DNA of 64,000 nt from Crambe crambe (taxonomy: Eukaryota > Porifera > Demospongiae > Poecilosclerida > Crambeidae), in NCBI GenBank assembly GCA_963924555.1, contig OZ004597.1:620001-684000 (forward strand), written 5' to 3'. A program made the position numbers and the translations under genes. Shown here piece after piece: positions 1 through 16,000 of the stretch. The notes beneath the pieces were generated by a model that was not told where the DNA came from, made no database searches, and was given only the letters and a program-made list of their open reading frames with translations. How positions within the stretch are numbered: the first letter of the stretch is position 1; every line of letters begins with the position of its first letter.

Positions 1-2
1 CA

Positions 3-383
3 GACTGGTTCCTGTGTGATGACTTCATACGATTTGCACACTCTGGAGGGTATATTTTATCAGCAAAGTTAGTGGATAGACTCAGCGCCCAAGCAACTGT
101 CCTGTATCCATATAACAATGAAGACGTGGCACTTGGGACATGGCTCTCCCCTTATAATGACATTGACTGGGTGCATGATATTAGGTTCGACACTGAACTA
201 GGGAAGAAGCGAGGGTGCAGGAATGACTGGATTGTTTTCCCATCCAGTGACATGGTTATCCAGCACAAGCGATTGTTGACAGGTGGGGGAGTGTGTTTGG
301 TGGAGTATGAGGACATTGAGACTTACACTTTCAACTTTGACACTTATCCTTCCAAGTGCTGCAATGCCGTCACATTCAACTAG
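3..383 (+). CDS. B3GALT6: Beta-1,3-galactosyltransferase 6-like, 3' end only
   Basis: This is the C-terminal part of a GT31-family glycosyltransferase; the upstream part lies outside the window. The frame is open from base 3 to the TAG at 381-383. Visible family landmarks are a GGYILS-type motif, the EDVALGTWL motif (the acidic EDV signature of beta-1,3-galactosyltransferases), HDIRFDTE, a Cys in KKRGCRND, and a terminal PSKCC that matches the B3GALT6 tail. In animals B3GALT6 adds the second galactose of the glycosaminoglycan linker in the Golgi, so a role in proteoglycan synthesis is inferred. Other GT31 members are possible, but the tail with its paired cysteines favours B3GALT6. No poly(A) signal was located with certainty in the 140 bp that follow. 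Confidence 0.8.
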   Translation, partial: DWFLCDDFIRFAHSGGYILSAKLVDRLSAQATVLYPYNNEDVALGTWLSPYNDIDWVHDIRFDTELGKKRGCRNDWIVFPSSDMVIQHKRLLTGGGVCLVEYEDIETYTFNFDTYPSKCCNAVTFN

Positions 384-526
384 ACACTTTTTTTGTGTTA
401 TCACACTTCATCATGAATAGGGTGTCAAATCATGTATTTACATTAAGAATGGGATGGGGAAATACAATACTCTGACAATGTACAAACCAGGAATAGGAGG
501 GACTAATGATAAAAAAAAATTTTTTT

Positions 527-2815
527 TTAATCGAAATTTTCAGAACAGTGTTCGTATCTATCAATGAAGTCATGTCCACAAAATTTTTGGTACTTCTCAC
601 ATTTGGTTGGCTTGCTGTGCTGGATGATTGCCATATACAAGTTGATACTTGTGGCTAGAATTGTGATCAGAATGCCAGCAAATAACAGGCAGATGTGGAA
701 GATCTTCTTAGGCAGGTGAGTGACTCTCCACATGACCTTGAGGTGGAAGAGAGGAGGCAGAATAAAGGCCAGAACAGTAGTAGTCAAACTCCCAACCAAA
801 GCCAAGCAGAGTTCGAAACGAGGGATGCCAACAGCCACACCCCATGAAATAAGAACGAGAAGTGCCCGCAAGATGAATATCATGACAGTACGTCCAATTT
901 TATATTTAAATTGCTAAAATGGGAAAGACCAGCATCCTTAAAGTGTGCTCTATTTAGAGTTCAATGTACACTTACCGTACTTTCATACAATTGCTGAATC
1001 TGATAAATGTCGAATCTCTCACTCAAAAACTAAAGGGAGAAAGCATTGTTGACCTTTTGCTACCAGCATGCCACATGCATGCCACATGCATACCATGAGG
1101 AAATTCTTAAGGATTTGTTCCATGACATCTGTGGCAGGTTTGATGACAATGGGGAAGGTGAGAGTGAGCTCAAGGGACAGCAAAGCTCTCACTACACTGT
1201 TGAACCAGTTTGCAGGAAGATTTGCAAAAACATAACCTGCAAAATATAAAATTTCTCAAACTTTTTTTGTATGTACATTAAAAGGTCAAAAATACTGCAC
1301 TCAATCCACTGGGTAATGCATCAAAACACAGCTGTAGTCAATGATCCACTGGGAATTCATTGGTAATGCACTTGCCTTGAGTGTTGCTTCCAAAGAGAAG
1401 GTAGCCATAGAGAGCAAAGGGAAGATTCACACCCACCACCATGAGAGCTGCAAAGTCCAGAATGGTAGGCATACTCCTGGGCTTCTTCATCACAGACTCC
1501 AGTGGAATAACCTATAAGCAAGGAAAAAGATGACTTAGTCTCACCATTAGGGAAGGTCAATTATTACTAACCATGCTGTGCACGCAGAACAGGAATGCTG
1601 TCACTCCGAACCACTGAGCCAATCCAAACCAATCCTCAGGAACGTATCTCAAGGCTCCGTTGATCCCGTCCACAGCACAAAAAATGCCAGTTTGTATGCC
1701 ATACACATAAACCACCTTTAAAAAATGTATTATTTTCTGGATGGTTTATATTTATACCAGACAACTTACTATCATGGCAATGACAAGGAAGACAGTCCCC
1801 ACGTAAGCTGCGTAGGCAAGGTACTTGAAGGAGGGCAGGAACGTCAGAAGAATGAGGATGGGCAAGAGCATGGCATACACTTCCCATGAACTGAAGCACA
1901 GTGTGTTGTGGGCACTGACAGAGATACAGTTGAACACCCACTATGTATGTGAATGCAGAATCATCATTATTATGGTGGTTACTTATCAAGAAAGTCCCAA
2001 GCTTTGGATTCATATACCACAACTACAAGATTGGGTGGACTAAGTCTAGTCTCTGGGCACCCACCTCTAAGTTGGAGGATATGAATATCATATAGCCAGC
2101 ACAAACTCCCAGATTGCAGCCCAGCACTGCTATGTTGACAGCCCACTTTCCAAAGGTGCCCAGAGAGATGTAACCAATCTCTGTGTAGTTGAGGTTCCTG
2201 CGCTTCTCAGGGGGTGCCTTGTCTTGGATGAATTGTTTCAACTCCAGCATCATTTGCATCGTATAGACACTATCAAGAAAAAACAAAAACAAAAAAACAA
2301 ACAAAAAAAAAAACAAAACAAACAAAAAAAAACAAACAAAAAAAACTAGCTAGTGTTTATCAATCTTTGATGAAGTATACATAGGGACATACCTAGCTAT
2401 TCCCAAGAGTGCCATGCCAGCAGCACCAACCAGTATACCTGCTTGCATAATGCCCCACGGAAGAGCAAAACTTCCTGATCCAATACTTGCTTTGACAAAG
2501 TTAAAAAACGTTGCCACATTTCTATGGGAGGGAGAGGATGATATATCACATAATGACATCACTACCACACTCGTGCCCACCCCAACATCCCAGCATTTAC
2601 CCTGATCCTGTCTTCCGCTGCCCAGCAGCCATAGTACCGGTGTTTATCATACTCCTTCCTCTGCCGCTACCAGGGACCTTAGGCAGGAGCAGGGATTCAT
2701 TCTCTCCCGATCCACTTCTTTCTCGCTCTACCTGTTTCATACTTCTTCCAACAGGAAAGGACATGTCAGTCAGTGAGCTGCATGTTGAAATTATAATACT
2801 GAGTTGATTATCCAA
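527..2815 (-). CDS. SLC36/AVT-like proton-coupled amino acid transporter
   Basis: Multi-exon gene of the amino acid/auxin permease superfamily. The first coding exon (about 2600-2763 or 2815) has a hydrophilic Ser/Arg-rich N-terminus. The next (about 2400-2522) encodes TM1 with the family signature FVKASIGSGSFALPWGI. Further exons lie near 2065-2272, 1770-1937, 1571-1714, 1365-1510, 1093-1237, 974-1029 and 527-911. They encode successive membrane helices such as GYVFANLPANWFNSVVRAL and end in a C-terminal helix pair with the PRFELCLALVGSL motif. The stop lies at 527. Substrates are probably small neutral amino acids exported from lysosomes or imported with protons, inferred from the family. 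The start is ambiguous: Met at 2815 is first in frame, but one near 2763 (MSFPVGRS) is equally plausible. A CA-rich A tract (2278-2340) forms the polypyrimidine side of an intron. Exon limits are approximate. Confidence 0.85.
2278..2346. repeat. A-rich (CAAAA)n low-complexity tract
   Basis: About 65 bp of A interrupted by single C residues inside an intron of the SLC36-like gene. Read on the gene strand it is a T-rich stretch just upstream of an acceptor, so it may simply serve as an extended polypyrimidine tract. Confidence 0.7.
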
Positions 2816-3046
2816 TCATAATAATACTATCATATCATATCATAACACCAGTCATAATGGATCATAACACCCATTAGCTTACCTAACTGAAGATGAATCT
2901 ATGGACCACCTCTCTAGCTAGCTCTCTAGCTATAGCCGGTTACTGCGCGGCATTAGGTACTAAGCTAGGTCACATGTCATAAGAGGGGGCGGGTCGACCG
3001 GCTGTTTGTCTACCCCGTACCATATAGACTTTTTCTATAGTGAAGA

Positions 3047-4438
3047 TTAAATTTTAATGTAAGTCTTGAGTGGTAATGGTGTCTGTGATAACAACTGCAG
3101 TCTAGAATGTACTTTAGTGATGATACTATTGATATACTGTTTTTGAGCTGCAGTGTAGTGCTCAAAAGTTGAAGTACGGTTCCGATAAAAAGTGGTGAAC
3201 TTCTGATTCAGTCGCTCTTTTAGTTCATCTGGTGTATATTCATAGCCCAAAAATACCAACATTTGCATTATTTCTTGCAGTGTATTAGACTTTAAATCTT
3301 CATACCGAACGACCAAGACGGGATAGTTTCTGCTTTCAATGAGCAAGTGATTTATCATAGTCTCCCAAACTTTTATCAGTCTGAACACTGTTTTATTCCA
3401 TGTCAAATTTTCTCCTACACAATAAAAATGAACGATTTAACTCTATAACATTCCCCAATAATCTATGAAAAACTCACTAAAGAACTCCTTTCCAAAATAC
3501 TGAACATGTTGGCTGAAGGATCTACCCACAAAATTCCCTTTTTTCACTGCTGCTTCCCAAAGCAAAAATCCAAGCTCTCGATTATGCTCTGCAACAATAG
3601 AGTCAAAAGGATTCCTATCCACAAATATAGCAGCATCAAATTCAGGTTTGTTGTACACAGATAACAGTGGTGACAACTTCAAAGCTTGACCTCGCCATCG
3701 GATAGTGGGATCATGATTTTTGGTGACAAGTCCTTTCATACTGCGCAGCCCCTCACCACAAAAGTGAATCGCCCTTAAGTTAGGGTCACACCACATTGAG
3801 CCTGTGCAAATTTTTGTAGCACGCTCAAGCAATCCCCTGACCCAAGTGTTACCAGATCCCGGAAGACTCACTAATCCTACTCGACGATATTTTGTCTCTC
3901 CTCTCCGAAGATGGCAAGAGCAGCGACTCAGCGACACATTTGTGCTCTGCAGTGACTTCTGTAGAAGAGTGATAGCCATTTTTGTGCATTTCATATGGAA
4001 TTTATGGTCTTCGTTACTGCTCAGGTCTTCAGGTTTTAAACAAGTTTCTGGTGTGCAGTATTTTTGCACCAGTACCATGTCATCAGTTGGTCTTAGTAGA
4101 CCTTTGGGCTTCTTTGTGGGTTTCTTCATTGGTTTTTTGGTTGGCTTCTTCGTTACTTTTCTCAAAGAGCTCACCACAATGTATTTTCTAGTGTTAAGCT
4201 TACTGGTGACAGACATAGGATGAAGTGAAGTTGTCCTGGTTGCAAAACCAGTGGGATCATTATTAGAAGTTCCAGTACCTGCTAACTTGATCGATTTGGC
4301 ATGCTGAGATTGAGAGAGAGGTCCAATATACCTAGTCTTATAGATCAAAATAGCATAAATGATGATGAATAATGTAGAACCAGTCAAGAGAGAAAACATG
4401 ACCGTCTTTAAGTTTAGCTTTGCTTTTAATGAAACCAT
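3047..4438 (-). CDS. WSCD-like Golgi sulfotransferase (type II membrane)
   Basis: Two exons: 3478-4438 and 3047-3411. The join keeps frame through KEFF|KNLTWNK. A single hydrophobic segment near residues 10-30 indicates a type II membrane protein. A Lys/Pro stem with KKPT-type tandem repeats and Cys-rich luminal sequence follow. The PAPS-binding 5' loop reads LVSLPGSGNTW and the 3' phosphate motif lies around FVDRNPFDSI; a VVRYEDL motif follows in exon 2. These match the sulfotransferase half of WSCD1/2, but no WSC domain is present here. I therefore infer a Golgi O-sulfotransferase acting on glycans, substrate unknown. An upstream in-frame ATG at 4549 would lengthen the protein by 37 residues. 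It would put the start codon at the cap region of RPS16 on the other strand, so I prefer 4438, which precedes the membrane anchor directly. Confidence 0.82.
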
Positions 4439-4569
4439 TGGTATACAGCTGGCTGTTCCAGTAAAATGGTAATGGATCGACAGGCTCGTAAGCTCTCGAT
4501 CTCGTGTTCGACGCGCGCGATGTGTTAAGTAGCACGTGATCGACCACATGTTCCTCTTTTTTCTACATC
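4439..4569. promoter_or_regulatory. Divergent promoter sulfotransferase/RPS16 with TOP tract
   Basis: 131 bp separate the two start codons. A pure pyrimidine run at about 4552-4564, ending six bases before the RPS16 ATG, has the look of a 5' TOP initiator of ribosomal protein mRNAs. A palindromic CACGTG E-box lies at 4532-4537. Initiation within the TOP run is inferred. Confidence 0.55.
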
Positions 4570-5537
<968 letters not shown>

Positions 5538-5614
5538 CTCTGATTAATATCACCTCAAGTGTTTATAGTACAGTCATTTTAATGGGAAAAAAATTGACAT
5601 TTTCGATATTGAAA

Positions 5615-7630
<2,016 letters not shown>

Positions 7631-9827
7631 ATGGAGATTCCGAACTTCTTCTCCACCTTCGTATTATTGGTGGTCACATCAATATCGGAGAGTTTTTCTC
7701 TTTATGATTATCAGGTGCGTCCCTCTATCACCATCACTGTTGGAAACACTAGACTCTCAAGACTTGAAGGCTACTACGATCCTGACTATGTCGTATCTCC
7801 CAAGAGAGACATCTCTAGAGCGAACCTAATTGTGATCGATAATCCCTGCTTCGGCTGCCCTACTAACCAGTCGTACACCTGCAACGCTACTCTTCCTGAT
7901 GTGGGGACCGAGTACTTTGTTGTAATGGTGCCTCTCCAAGGGTGCTACGAGTACCAGAAGTTCCTTTCTGCCCTCAACTTGTGGAAAGCCTCTGGTTTGC
8001 TCTTTTACTATGGTGACTCACAAAGTGGGGTACTAAGAAACAGACCTAGAGGCACAGTTCCTTTATCCGGTATCACTGTTGCATCTGTGAGGTTATCCCC
8101 TGATCAAGTCGGATTGCTCAGAAAGGGAGGTTTGGTGTCTATCACTCGTAGAGTCTCCCCATTTCAAACTTCGCAGACTTTCTACTTCATAGTTTTTGCT
8201 TTCTGTATTCTGATGTTCTTGTCCTGCTTGTGGTTTGTGATGAGTTACCTGAAGAGATGCCATTATTCCATGCAGAGACGAAGACGCAGGGTAAGTCTTA
8301 AGAGGTGGAATGGAGTGTCTCCCACTATTTTTGTGTTAAGCTGGTAGGGAGGGTGAGGGGGGGGGGGGGGGGGGGGGGGGAGAGAGAGATTCTAGTGCAC
8401 TGACATAACTAATCAGATCAGCTGACTAACCACTACCTCCCCTCCATCCCACTTTCCCTCACCTACCCAATGTAGTGTTCCTATGACATAAATTACTGTG
8501 TGCGTGTGGGGGAATGATGCCTCTTGCATTATGCAATAACTAGTGAGTGAATGTTGATTTTGTCATGTTTATTGTGTAGAGTCAGAGGGTTAATGAGACA
8601 AGGAGAGCTGTCAACCAGTTACCAGTGAAGAGTTTCAAAGCTTCCAAGGTGAGCATGCTAGCTAGCAAACATCATCATTAGCACCACAAACACAGACAAG
8701 GTGGCAAATGTTAATTATAAAAGGTGTTATAATAATCTGCTGGTATGGCAATAGGGAAGTCCCTCAACAGGTATGTAGTAGTGCATGCAGGAGGAAGGAT
8801 ATTACACATGTGATCCCATGACGTACATCATGTGCACAGCTACAGGAAATGTAGGGAGCAGCTGCTTTTTACATTCACTTTCTCAAAGTCGGTCTGCTTC
8901 CCAGGGAATTTTTGGCAGTTAGCATGTGAATGTTTTAATATACAACACAGTCATTCCTTTTATGAGTCCCTTATTTTAAGTGATAACTTTGTACCTTCCT
9001 TTCCCTGTCTGTACGCAAATTTTCTTTCACTGTGTAGGGAGACGAGGTCCCAACTTGTGCTGTGTGCCTGGAAGCCTTTCACAACAATGATGCTATCCGT
9101 GTGCTACCATGCCAGTGAGTCCACACCACACACATTGCAAACTCCTTTGTATACTAGCTAACAGTATCATGCAGATTGATTACCCATACACTACTGTGCT
9201 TGTACTGTAGTGTGTACATGATAAGTTATAGGATATAGAATCAGATGTTCCATGCAAATAAGTACAAGTGTGTATATACCAGTGCAGTGTATGCAGACTT
9301 ATGCCAAACTCTCAGGCCTTAATTGGTTGTGTGTTAAGCATAATTGGAATGTACAACTTTCTGTTGATGAGGCATGGCTTCTATTTATGGTGTACTATGG
9401 ATGTTAGAGTCTCCCCTCCCCCCTGCTTTCCCCATCCAGGCACGAGTTCCACAAGAAATGTGTTGATCCTTGGCTCAAGATCAAACAGAATTGTCCCATG
9501 TGTAAATGTTCAATCACCAGCAAGTCTAGTGGTAGCGCCTCCACTGCAAGTTCCGATACCCACCACAGAACAACCACTCACACCACTAATCCCCTGGTCC
9601 TCACCTCTGGGGAACATGACGGAACAACTGACCAGCTGAGCATTGATTTAACACGCAATGAATTGGAGGGCTCAGTGCAGTCCAATGGAACGTCGTCCAG
9701 TGAGAATAGTGCAGATCCTCTCGTTCCACAAGGAGGACATCAAAGGGAGAGCTTTGAGATGGAGGCAAATGTGAATGTAGTGTCCTATTCTCTACAAATG
9801 GAAGTTGCCACCATCCCTCCCGTGTGA
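7631..9827 (+). CDS. PA-TM-RING E3 ubiquitin ligase (Goliath/RNF128-RNF13 family)
   Basis: Four exons: 7631-8290, 8580-8648, 9038-9114 and 9440-9827, all in frame. A signal peptide occupies residues 1 to about 23. A luminal protease-associated domain follows with NPCFGCP and GLLFYYGD. A membrane helix lies near residues 180-203, then a basic cytosolic stop-transfer of consecutive arginines. The RING-H2 finger spans exons 3 and 4: CAVCLEAF, LPCQHEFHKKCVDPW and NCPMC supply the C3H2C3 ligands. The tail of about 110 residues is Ser/Thr-rich. Members are endosomal or lysosomal E3 ligases that ubiquitinate membrane and trafficking proteins; Goliath/GRAIL is the closest group by RING sequence. Intron 1 contains a run of 24 G. 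Total about 363 residues, typical for the family. Confidence 0.9.
8357..8387. repeat. G24 homopolymer followed by (GA)n
   Basis: Twenty-four consecutive G followed by AGAGAGAG in intron 1 of the RING ligase, on the sense strand. Such a run can fold into a G-quadruplex in RNA; sequencing length errors are also likely here. Confidence 0.85.
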
Positions 9828-10051
9828 CCTCATTTTGTGTAATGCTTGTCATAACTTTATAACTTCATGGATCCAGTGCACTCCAGCTGTGTACTCTATT
9901 CATTTTCTTTTTTTAAGTAGTGCAATCGTTTCTTTAAGTGTACATACCACATTAAGTTCCCCTCTTCACTTTGTGTCCATAATTTTTTTAAATTTCCAAT
10001 TACTTTGTAATAATTATCAAATACTATGTATAACACTGGATGAAGATTATG

Positions 10052-13000
10052 TTAATCTGAAGGTCGTCTTCCTTCCCTTGCTAGTTCTGCCCACTTTTTT
10101 CTGTTTCTTTTGAATTCTTCATATGCTCCAGAAGCTCGAGGAAGTAACTGTGCCAGTAGCCTAAAATATTGAGTTGAATTTTATCAGATAGACATGTGGT
10201 GCCATGATACCTGTAAGCTGGTCCAGAGATGCCGTCAAGGAAACCCAATTGCTGTTCGGGGATGAAAGCCTTATCTCTATCCATCATCTCGTTAGGTGTG
10301 TGTCCCAGCGCCTTCTCCAGATCACCCTGACGGAAAAACTCGGTGTAGATGAGATTAGCTATCTGTTTGGCCCACGTCCACTCCTTGCAGCCAGAGCAAA
10401 GGTCACATGACGTCATGATCAGGGAACACATCAGCTTGTGGTGCTTCTCATCGGCTGGTTGATAACCCACTACATGTTACGTATTAGCTATCTTTAAAGG
10501 AATCACCACCTATCAGCTGTAAACCTTATAAAAGAGTCACTACTTTGAATATCTGGACATTCTTCCTACACAAAAATTTGTAGCTGCTTATCACTACAGA
10601 CTCTGAACTTAGAGGTCAATCAGGTACTGCTCTAGACTGAACTTAGAGGTCAATCAGGTACTGCTATTCATTGTTGTGCTCTCACATGCTATTATCAATG
10701 GGATTAGAGGCATGCCAAATCTGACTCCTCACCTTTGGCCATCTCTTCAACGTCTTTGATAATGCGGAGGTGGTGTGCTATATCTGTGGAGAGAATGTTG
10801 TGCTGGATCAAGTCCAGGACCTGCTTGTACAATGGGTAGGAGAGGTGTTCAAAGATGTTGCAGTCTTTCGTGTTGAGGATGCATGCAGTCTGGGCGAAGT
10901 GGTGTCTCTATTGGAGTGTGAGAAAGGATATGGAAATAAAGGAGAATGAATAGGAGAATGGATCATTATTACTGAACAGGTAACATGTTACATACCTCCA
11001 TTACAGAACCTTCTGAGCTGTAAAGAGATGCAAGAGTGGATTTCTGAAAGGTAATAGATTTAGATACAATAACTCTGATACCTACTTAGCCAACTACTTT
11101 AACCAACTCCTAGACCTTTAACCTTTCACAGTTTCATCTCAGAACTGAGCTCCTAGACCTTTAGTCCTTTATTTAAGAACTCACAGAGGAGACTTGGAAG
11201 GCGTTATTGGTGCCTCTATGGTCAATATCGTGAGTAAGGCAAGACACAAAGAGAGCCACTACTTCAAGGTCATTTAGGAAGGAGAGTCTATCACAGTATT
11301 TATACAGCACCGCACAGAAGTGGGTAACTGAGAGTGCATGTTGCCAGTTGTGGTAGGGGGGGTCGCGATACCCTCTCTTTACCATCAGCACAAACCTGTG
11401 TATCCATGAATGTGATACCAACTCCCTGGGATTTGACCCTTTGCTTAATTTACCTTGCTAGAGTTCTTGGCTCTATTCTCCACTGTTTGATCAAGTCCAT
11501 TTCATGCATCATGCCGATCACAGCCTTCACACAAATACATACAGCTAACATGAAATCCACTCCCACCACCACTCTACTTGTCTACCTTAACAGTGTCGTT
11601 TTCAGGCAGTGACCGTGGCGAGTATGAAAACTGGTAGAAATCTTTATCAAAGGACTCGCAAGCCGGGATAGGAGTAGCTACTTCACTGTCCACATCTTCT
11701 GAGGAAACCTTGAAAAAAATTATGAAGCTATCGTCTTACAAGATTGCTTGATCAAATCTTTCTCTGCTTACCTGCATATGATAGATCATGAGCTCCGTGG
11801 CAAGAGTGCTCTTCTCTTGAGATTCTGTCATCTGATTGTAGAGTTGTGACTGAGTCCCCAAGGTGGCATCACATTCAAAATAGAAAAAATATTAAAATTT
11901 CATTTTTATACAATATTATTATTTACCTGATATAAACTTATGCCACAGTATACCGAAAAAGTTGTTGCTATTTCTTCATCATATTTTGTGAAGAAATTCC
12001 CTGCACAACAAAACAACTTCATTTTCTCTGCTATGCTCGGACAACACATATAACCCCACCTCCTATTTTATTGCACAATTCAGCCACGCCCACTACTTTG
12101 TCCTTGTGGTCCTTGATTGGGAAACAGAGCATGTTTTTTGTGCGGAAGCCGGTGTTCTCGTCTATCGCTTTGAAGAACTTGGGGTGCTTGTACGCATTTT
12201 TAATGTTGACAAACTTTCCTGTCTTTGCTACAAGTCCAGCTATGCCTTGACCCACTTTGATGCGTATGGTATCCTGAAGATGAAACATGGATGGAAAGAT
12301 CAAATAGGAGGATGAAAATCAGGTGGATGGAAAGATACCAGATGAATGATGACACAGATCTCACCTGAGAGGGTAAGTCGCTATCGAAAACCGCTGCCAC
12401 AAGCTCTTGTTGTTCTTGATCAAGGAGAAACAAGGAGCACCTAATGACGTACACAAATTGCTTTGATACTTTGGTCTAAGCAAAAGATAGTTGCTTGCTT
12501 CCTCACCTCTCAGCCTTGGTGAGGCTCCGTGCCTCATTCATTATGGCACTTAAGAGAGTGTTGAGGTCACTCAGTCTACTGAAGAGATTCCTTGCCATCT
12601 CTAGCAAGGCTTGGTTCTGTTTCTTCAGCGCCAGTTCTCTCTGGAAGGCAAGCGTGTTGGCTATCACAGACGAACAGAATCGAAGCACAAACTCCATATT
12701 CTCCTGGTCTCGTGGAGTAAAGCTGCAAACAAAAACAATTGTAAATGTGGATCCGCCAGGGAAGGGTGGGGTGGGGACTCACGGCTTTCCATTCTTTTTG
12801 TCACATACTACAGCCACGCCCACTTTTTGAATTGTTTCATCTTTGTTCTGAGACTTCACTGGCAAACACATCATGGTGGATGGCTCATAATCTATGCAAA
12901 GGTCTCAGTAAAATTATATATGTCAACAGTAAAAAGTGGGTAAAGGGTCATAATACAATATTAAACATGAGCCTCATTAATCAAGCAGACAAAACAGGAT

Positions 13001-16000
13001 GAACTCCTCCATGTATAGGAATGGCTCACTTCAAAGTACATCGATGTTTTAACTGGCTTACTTACCATTGATGATATCCACTGTGGGATTGAATCGAACA
13101 TCCTACACACACAAAGGAGGTATTAAGGTATTTTCAGGTATGCAAAAACATCCGTTTCACACATTCTCAAATCACATCTTACCTGTGAAACACTATCCAA
13201 TACCGCTACCTCGCCAGTCAAAAAGCACCTTCCATAGATGCTCTCTGATGTGATCTACAGTAGAAGGAGACAAAGAGAAAAATAAACCAGAAGGAGTCTT
13301 GTTTTTGATTAATTTGATAGGGGATGGAATTTTGGGTACACAGTATTAATATTGGAAATTCAACTCACTTCTACTCGAATTTCTTTCTCCAAAGGAATAT
13401 AATCAAAGACCTGCAAAGAAAGGCTTGAAAAGGTGAGACTTTTGTAACATACTCACTGGACAAATAAGTTCTTGAGTTGTATCATCCAACAGAAACAGAG
13501 TACACATATTTACTTCCAATGTGGCCTTGATCTGTAGGACAGTACACATGTTTAGGAGTACTTATTACTTATACCAGCATGGAAAAAAAAATAAGACTCA
13601 CATGATTGAGTATTTTGACAGCAAGAGAAGTGGTATCGAGGTCAATCAGATCTCCACAGACGGTCAACATCTTCTCTGCCCTGGCCCAGTCTTTAACGTG
13701 GATGATTTGCTTCAGGACGCGTGACGCCGCCACTAGAACGTTTCTTTCCAGCCAGCGAAGTTTCTCCACTTGAATCATAGAAGGATCATCACACACTACC
13801 TAAGGTGGATGGAAAAACAAGTTGGCACTGCTTTCATCTGCAATTAATCATATTTAATGATAGCATTACACCCAATTTATGAGCAGACACATTACTAGTA
13901 TGCCTACCATTCACACGCCAGTGTGAATTTATATATTATCAAGTATTTAACTTGCCATCATCAATGCAATCACCACATGGTGCTTCTTTTCAACTATGGG
14001 ATTGATCAAGACTGCAGAATCGTAAAATATTATGAAACATGTGCCAAGAACAGGTATGCAGTTGCTTACCAACTTGGTCATTCTCCAAAGACCGAAAATT
14101 GGGAAGAAATGTATGCAGAGGGTCTGTTTCTTTTATGGATGAATACGATTTGATGATAGTAGCTGATCTTCTTCGGATTGCTTCCCTGTCAGATTAGCCA
14201 AGGCATAAGATATGATCGATTCATGGTGAATCAGCTTACCATAGGATACCAGATTTTGGTAAAGGGTGGGGGTCGTCATCGGACGATTCATAGTACAGCA
14301 ACTCACTGTTTTCATAGTCAAGGAGAAAGACAAGAGAATGTCTCTACATGAGATGATGAGGAACCATTCCCACCACTATCATGTGATAATCATGTAACTT
14401 ACAGCATTTAACAGAATGAGATGCAGAGCATTCTTGACCGTATCATGGAAACTGGCAGCAGAAGAAGCTGAGCCTATGCTTAGTATGGCTTCCTACAAAA
14501 GAACATCAAATTGCCAGATATGAAAGTGGTAATTATGACAGTTGGAGGGAGCCCTGTGAGCTAGAATAGACCCTCAGGGCTCAGGCCTACATAATGTCAC
14601 ATTCCTTGCATGCACTAGTAATTATAATGCAACTCTATATCCAATAGCTTGTTGATTGACTTAACTAGGACTCAGCTAGTAGCAATCTACCTCCAAGTCT
14701 ATGTCAGTCCAGTGAGTATCTTCAGCAATATGGAGTTTACTGGTCTCCATTTTTATAAAAAAAATGGGATCTGCCTCATTGTAACAGCTTCCAAGAGGGC
14801 AATAAAGTAATATAACCACAGTTTTAAGAAGATCTACCGCAGACGCTACAGCTGCATGAGTTCGCGCCAATTAGCTGTAGACGTAGACTACTCTGTATAT
14901 TACTGTATACTTGATAGTGGTGGGCGATACTAGCTTTTTTGTAATGATACGATACCAAGTACTTTCCTCCCCAAAAGAATGATATTGATACTGTAATGAT
15001 ACGATACTGAATGGTGGTGGATTGATAAATGCTCCTTAAGTGGATCCAGACTGTCAACATGATCTTAGTTATTATAACTCATTCATCTCACTCATCAATC
15101 AATATCATGTGAAGCTAAAATAAAAAAGTTATATGTTCTTGTTTAAAAATAAGAAAATATTAACATGTTTCGGCTTGAGTCTGTTGCGTTTCACACTGAC
15201 AAGTTCACCAGCCTTCGAAAAAATTCGTTCTGATGGAACAGAAGTACCTGGGATACAAAGATACTTCATAGCCAGTTTCGTGAGCATGGGATAGTGGACA
15301 CAATTTTGTTTCCACCACAGAAACAAGTCCTCCTTCCGGTCTAAATTCTTTTGTTGAGTATACTGCCGAATTTCACTCATTGCATTTGAAGTCGAGGTTC
15401 TTCTTGTTTCTGCTACCTGCTGATCAAATAGGTGCCACAAACCACTCATATCTCGAGTAGTACTAGTTGTGGTTGGACACAAACCGATTGTGTCAGTGGC
15501 AACCATAGGCATAGTACTCTCATTAGTTGATGCCATTTCACTTGTTAGTCGCCTTACACATGACTCAGCAACTCCTGAATCAGCAAATGCAATTTTCTTG
15601 AGGCGAGGATCCAGCAAGGTGGCAGCAGATAAAATATGATGAGATTCCATGTTCAAGAACCTTCTACGCATTTGTAAGCAAAGGTAGTCGCCAAGCTTAG
15701 TAGTGGTGGATGTTCCAACAGTTAATTGTTGAAGGGACCTTGCTAGAGGTATTAACTTCGAAACTGTCACATAGCTATCCCCAGATACTTCCCTTGTTGC
15801 TGCTTCAAAGGGTTTGAGTAATGATACAGCACTTTTCATGCATTCTATCTCTTCACTACTAAGACAAAGATCACTCTTATCCAGCAAACAAAGTGTAGTT
15901 GTAACAGCCTCATGCTGTTCCATTAGCCTTTCAAACATATAAAATACAGAGTTCCACCTTGTTTGTACTTCCTGAATTAACTTCAGGTTATCTAAGTTTA

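Noticed and set aside
3804-4223. 139-residue plus-strand ORF
   Set aside because: Shadow of the conserved sulfotransferase exon on the minus strand; no family features.
4549-4549. Upstream start for the sulfotransferase
   Set aside because: In frame, but at the RPS16 cap region; extra residues are not conserved-looking and the membrane anchor follows the later Met.
8832-9161. 109-residue plus-strand ORF
   Set aside because: Runs across intron 2 and exon 3 of the RING ligase in the wrong frame.
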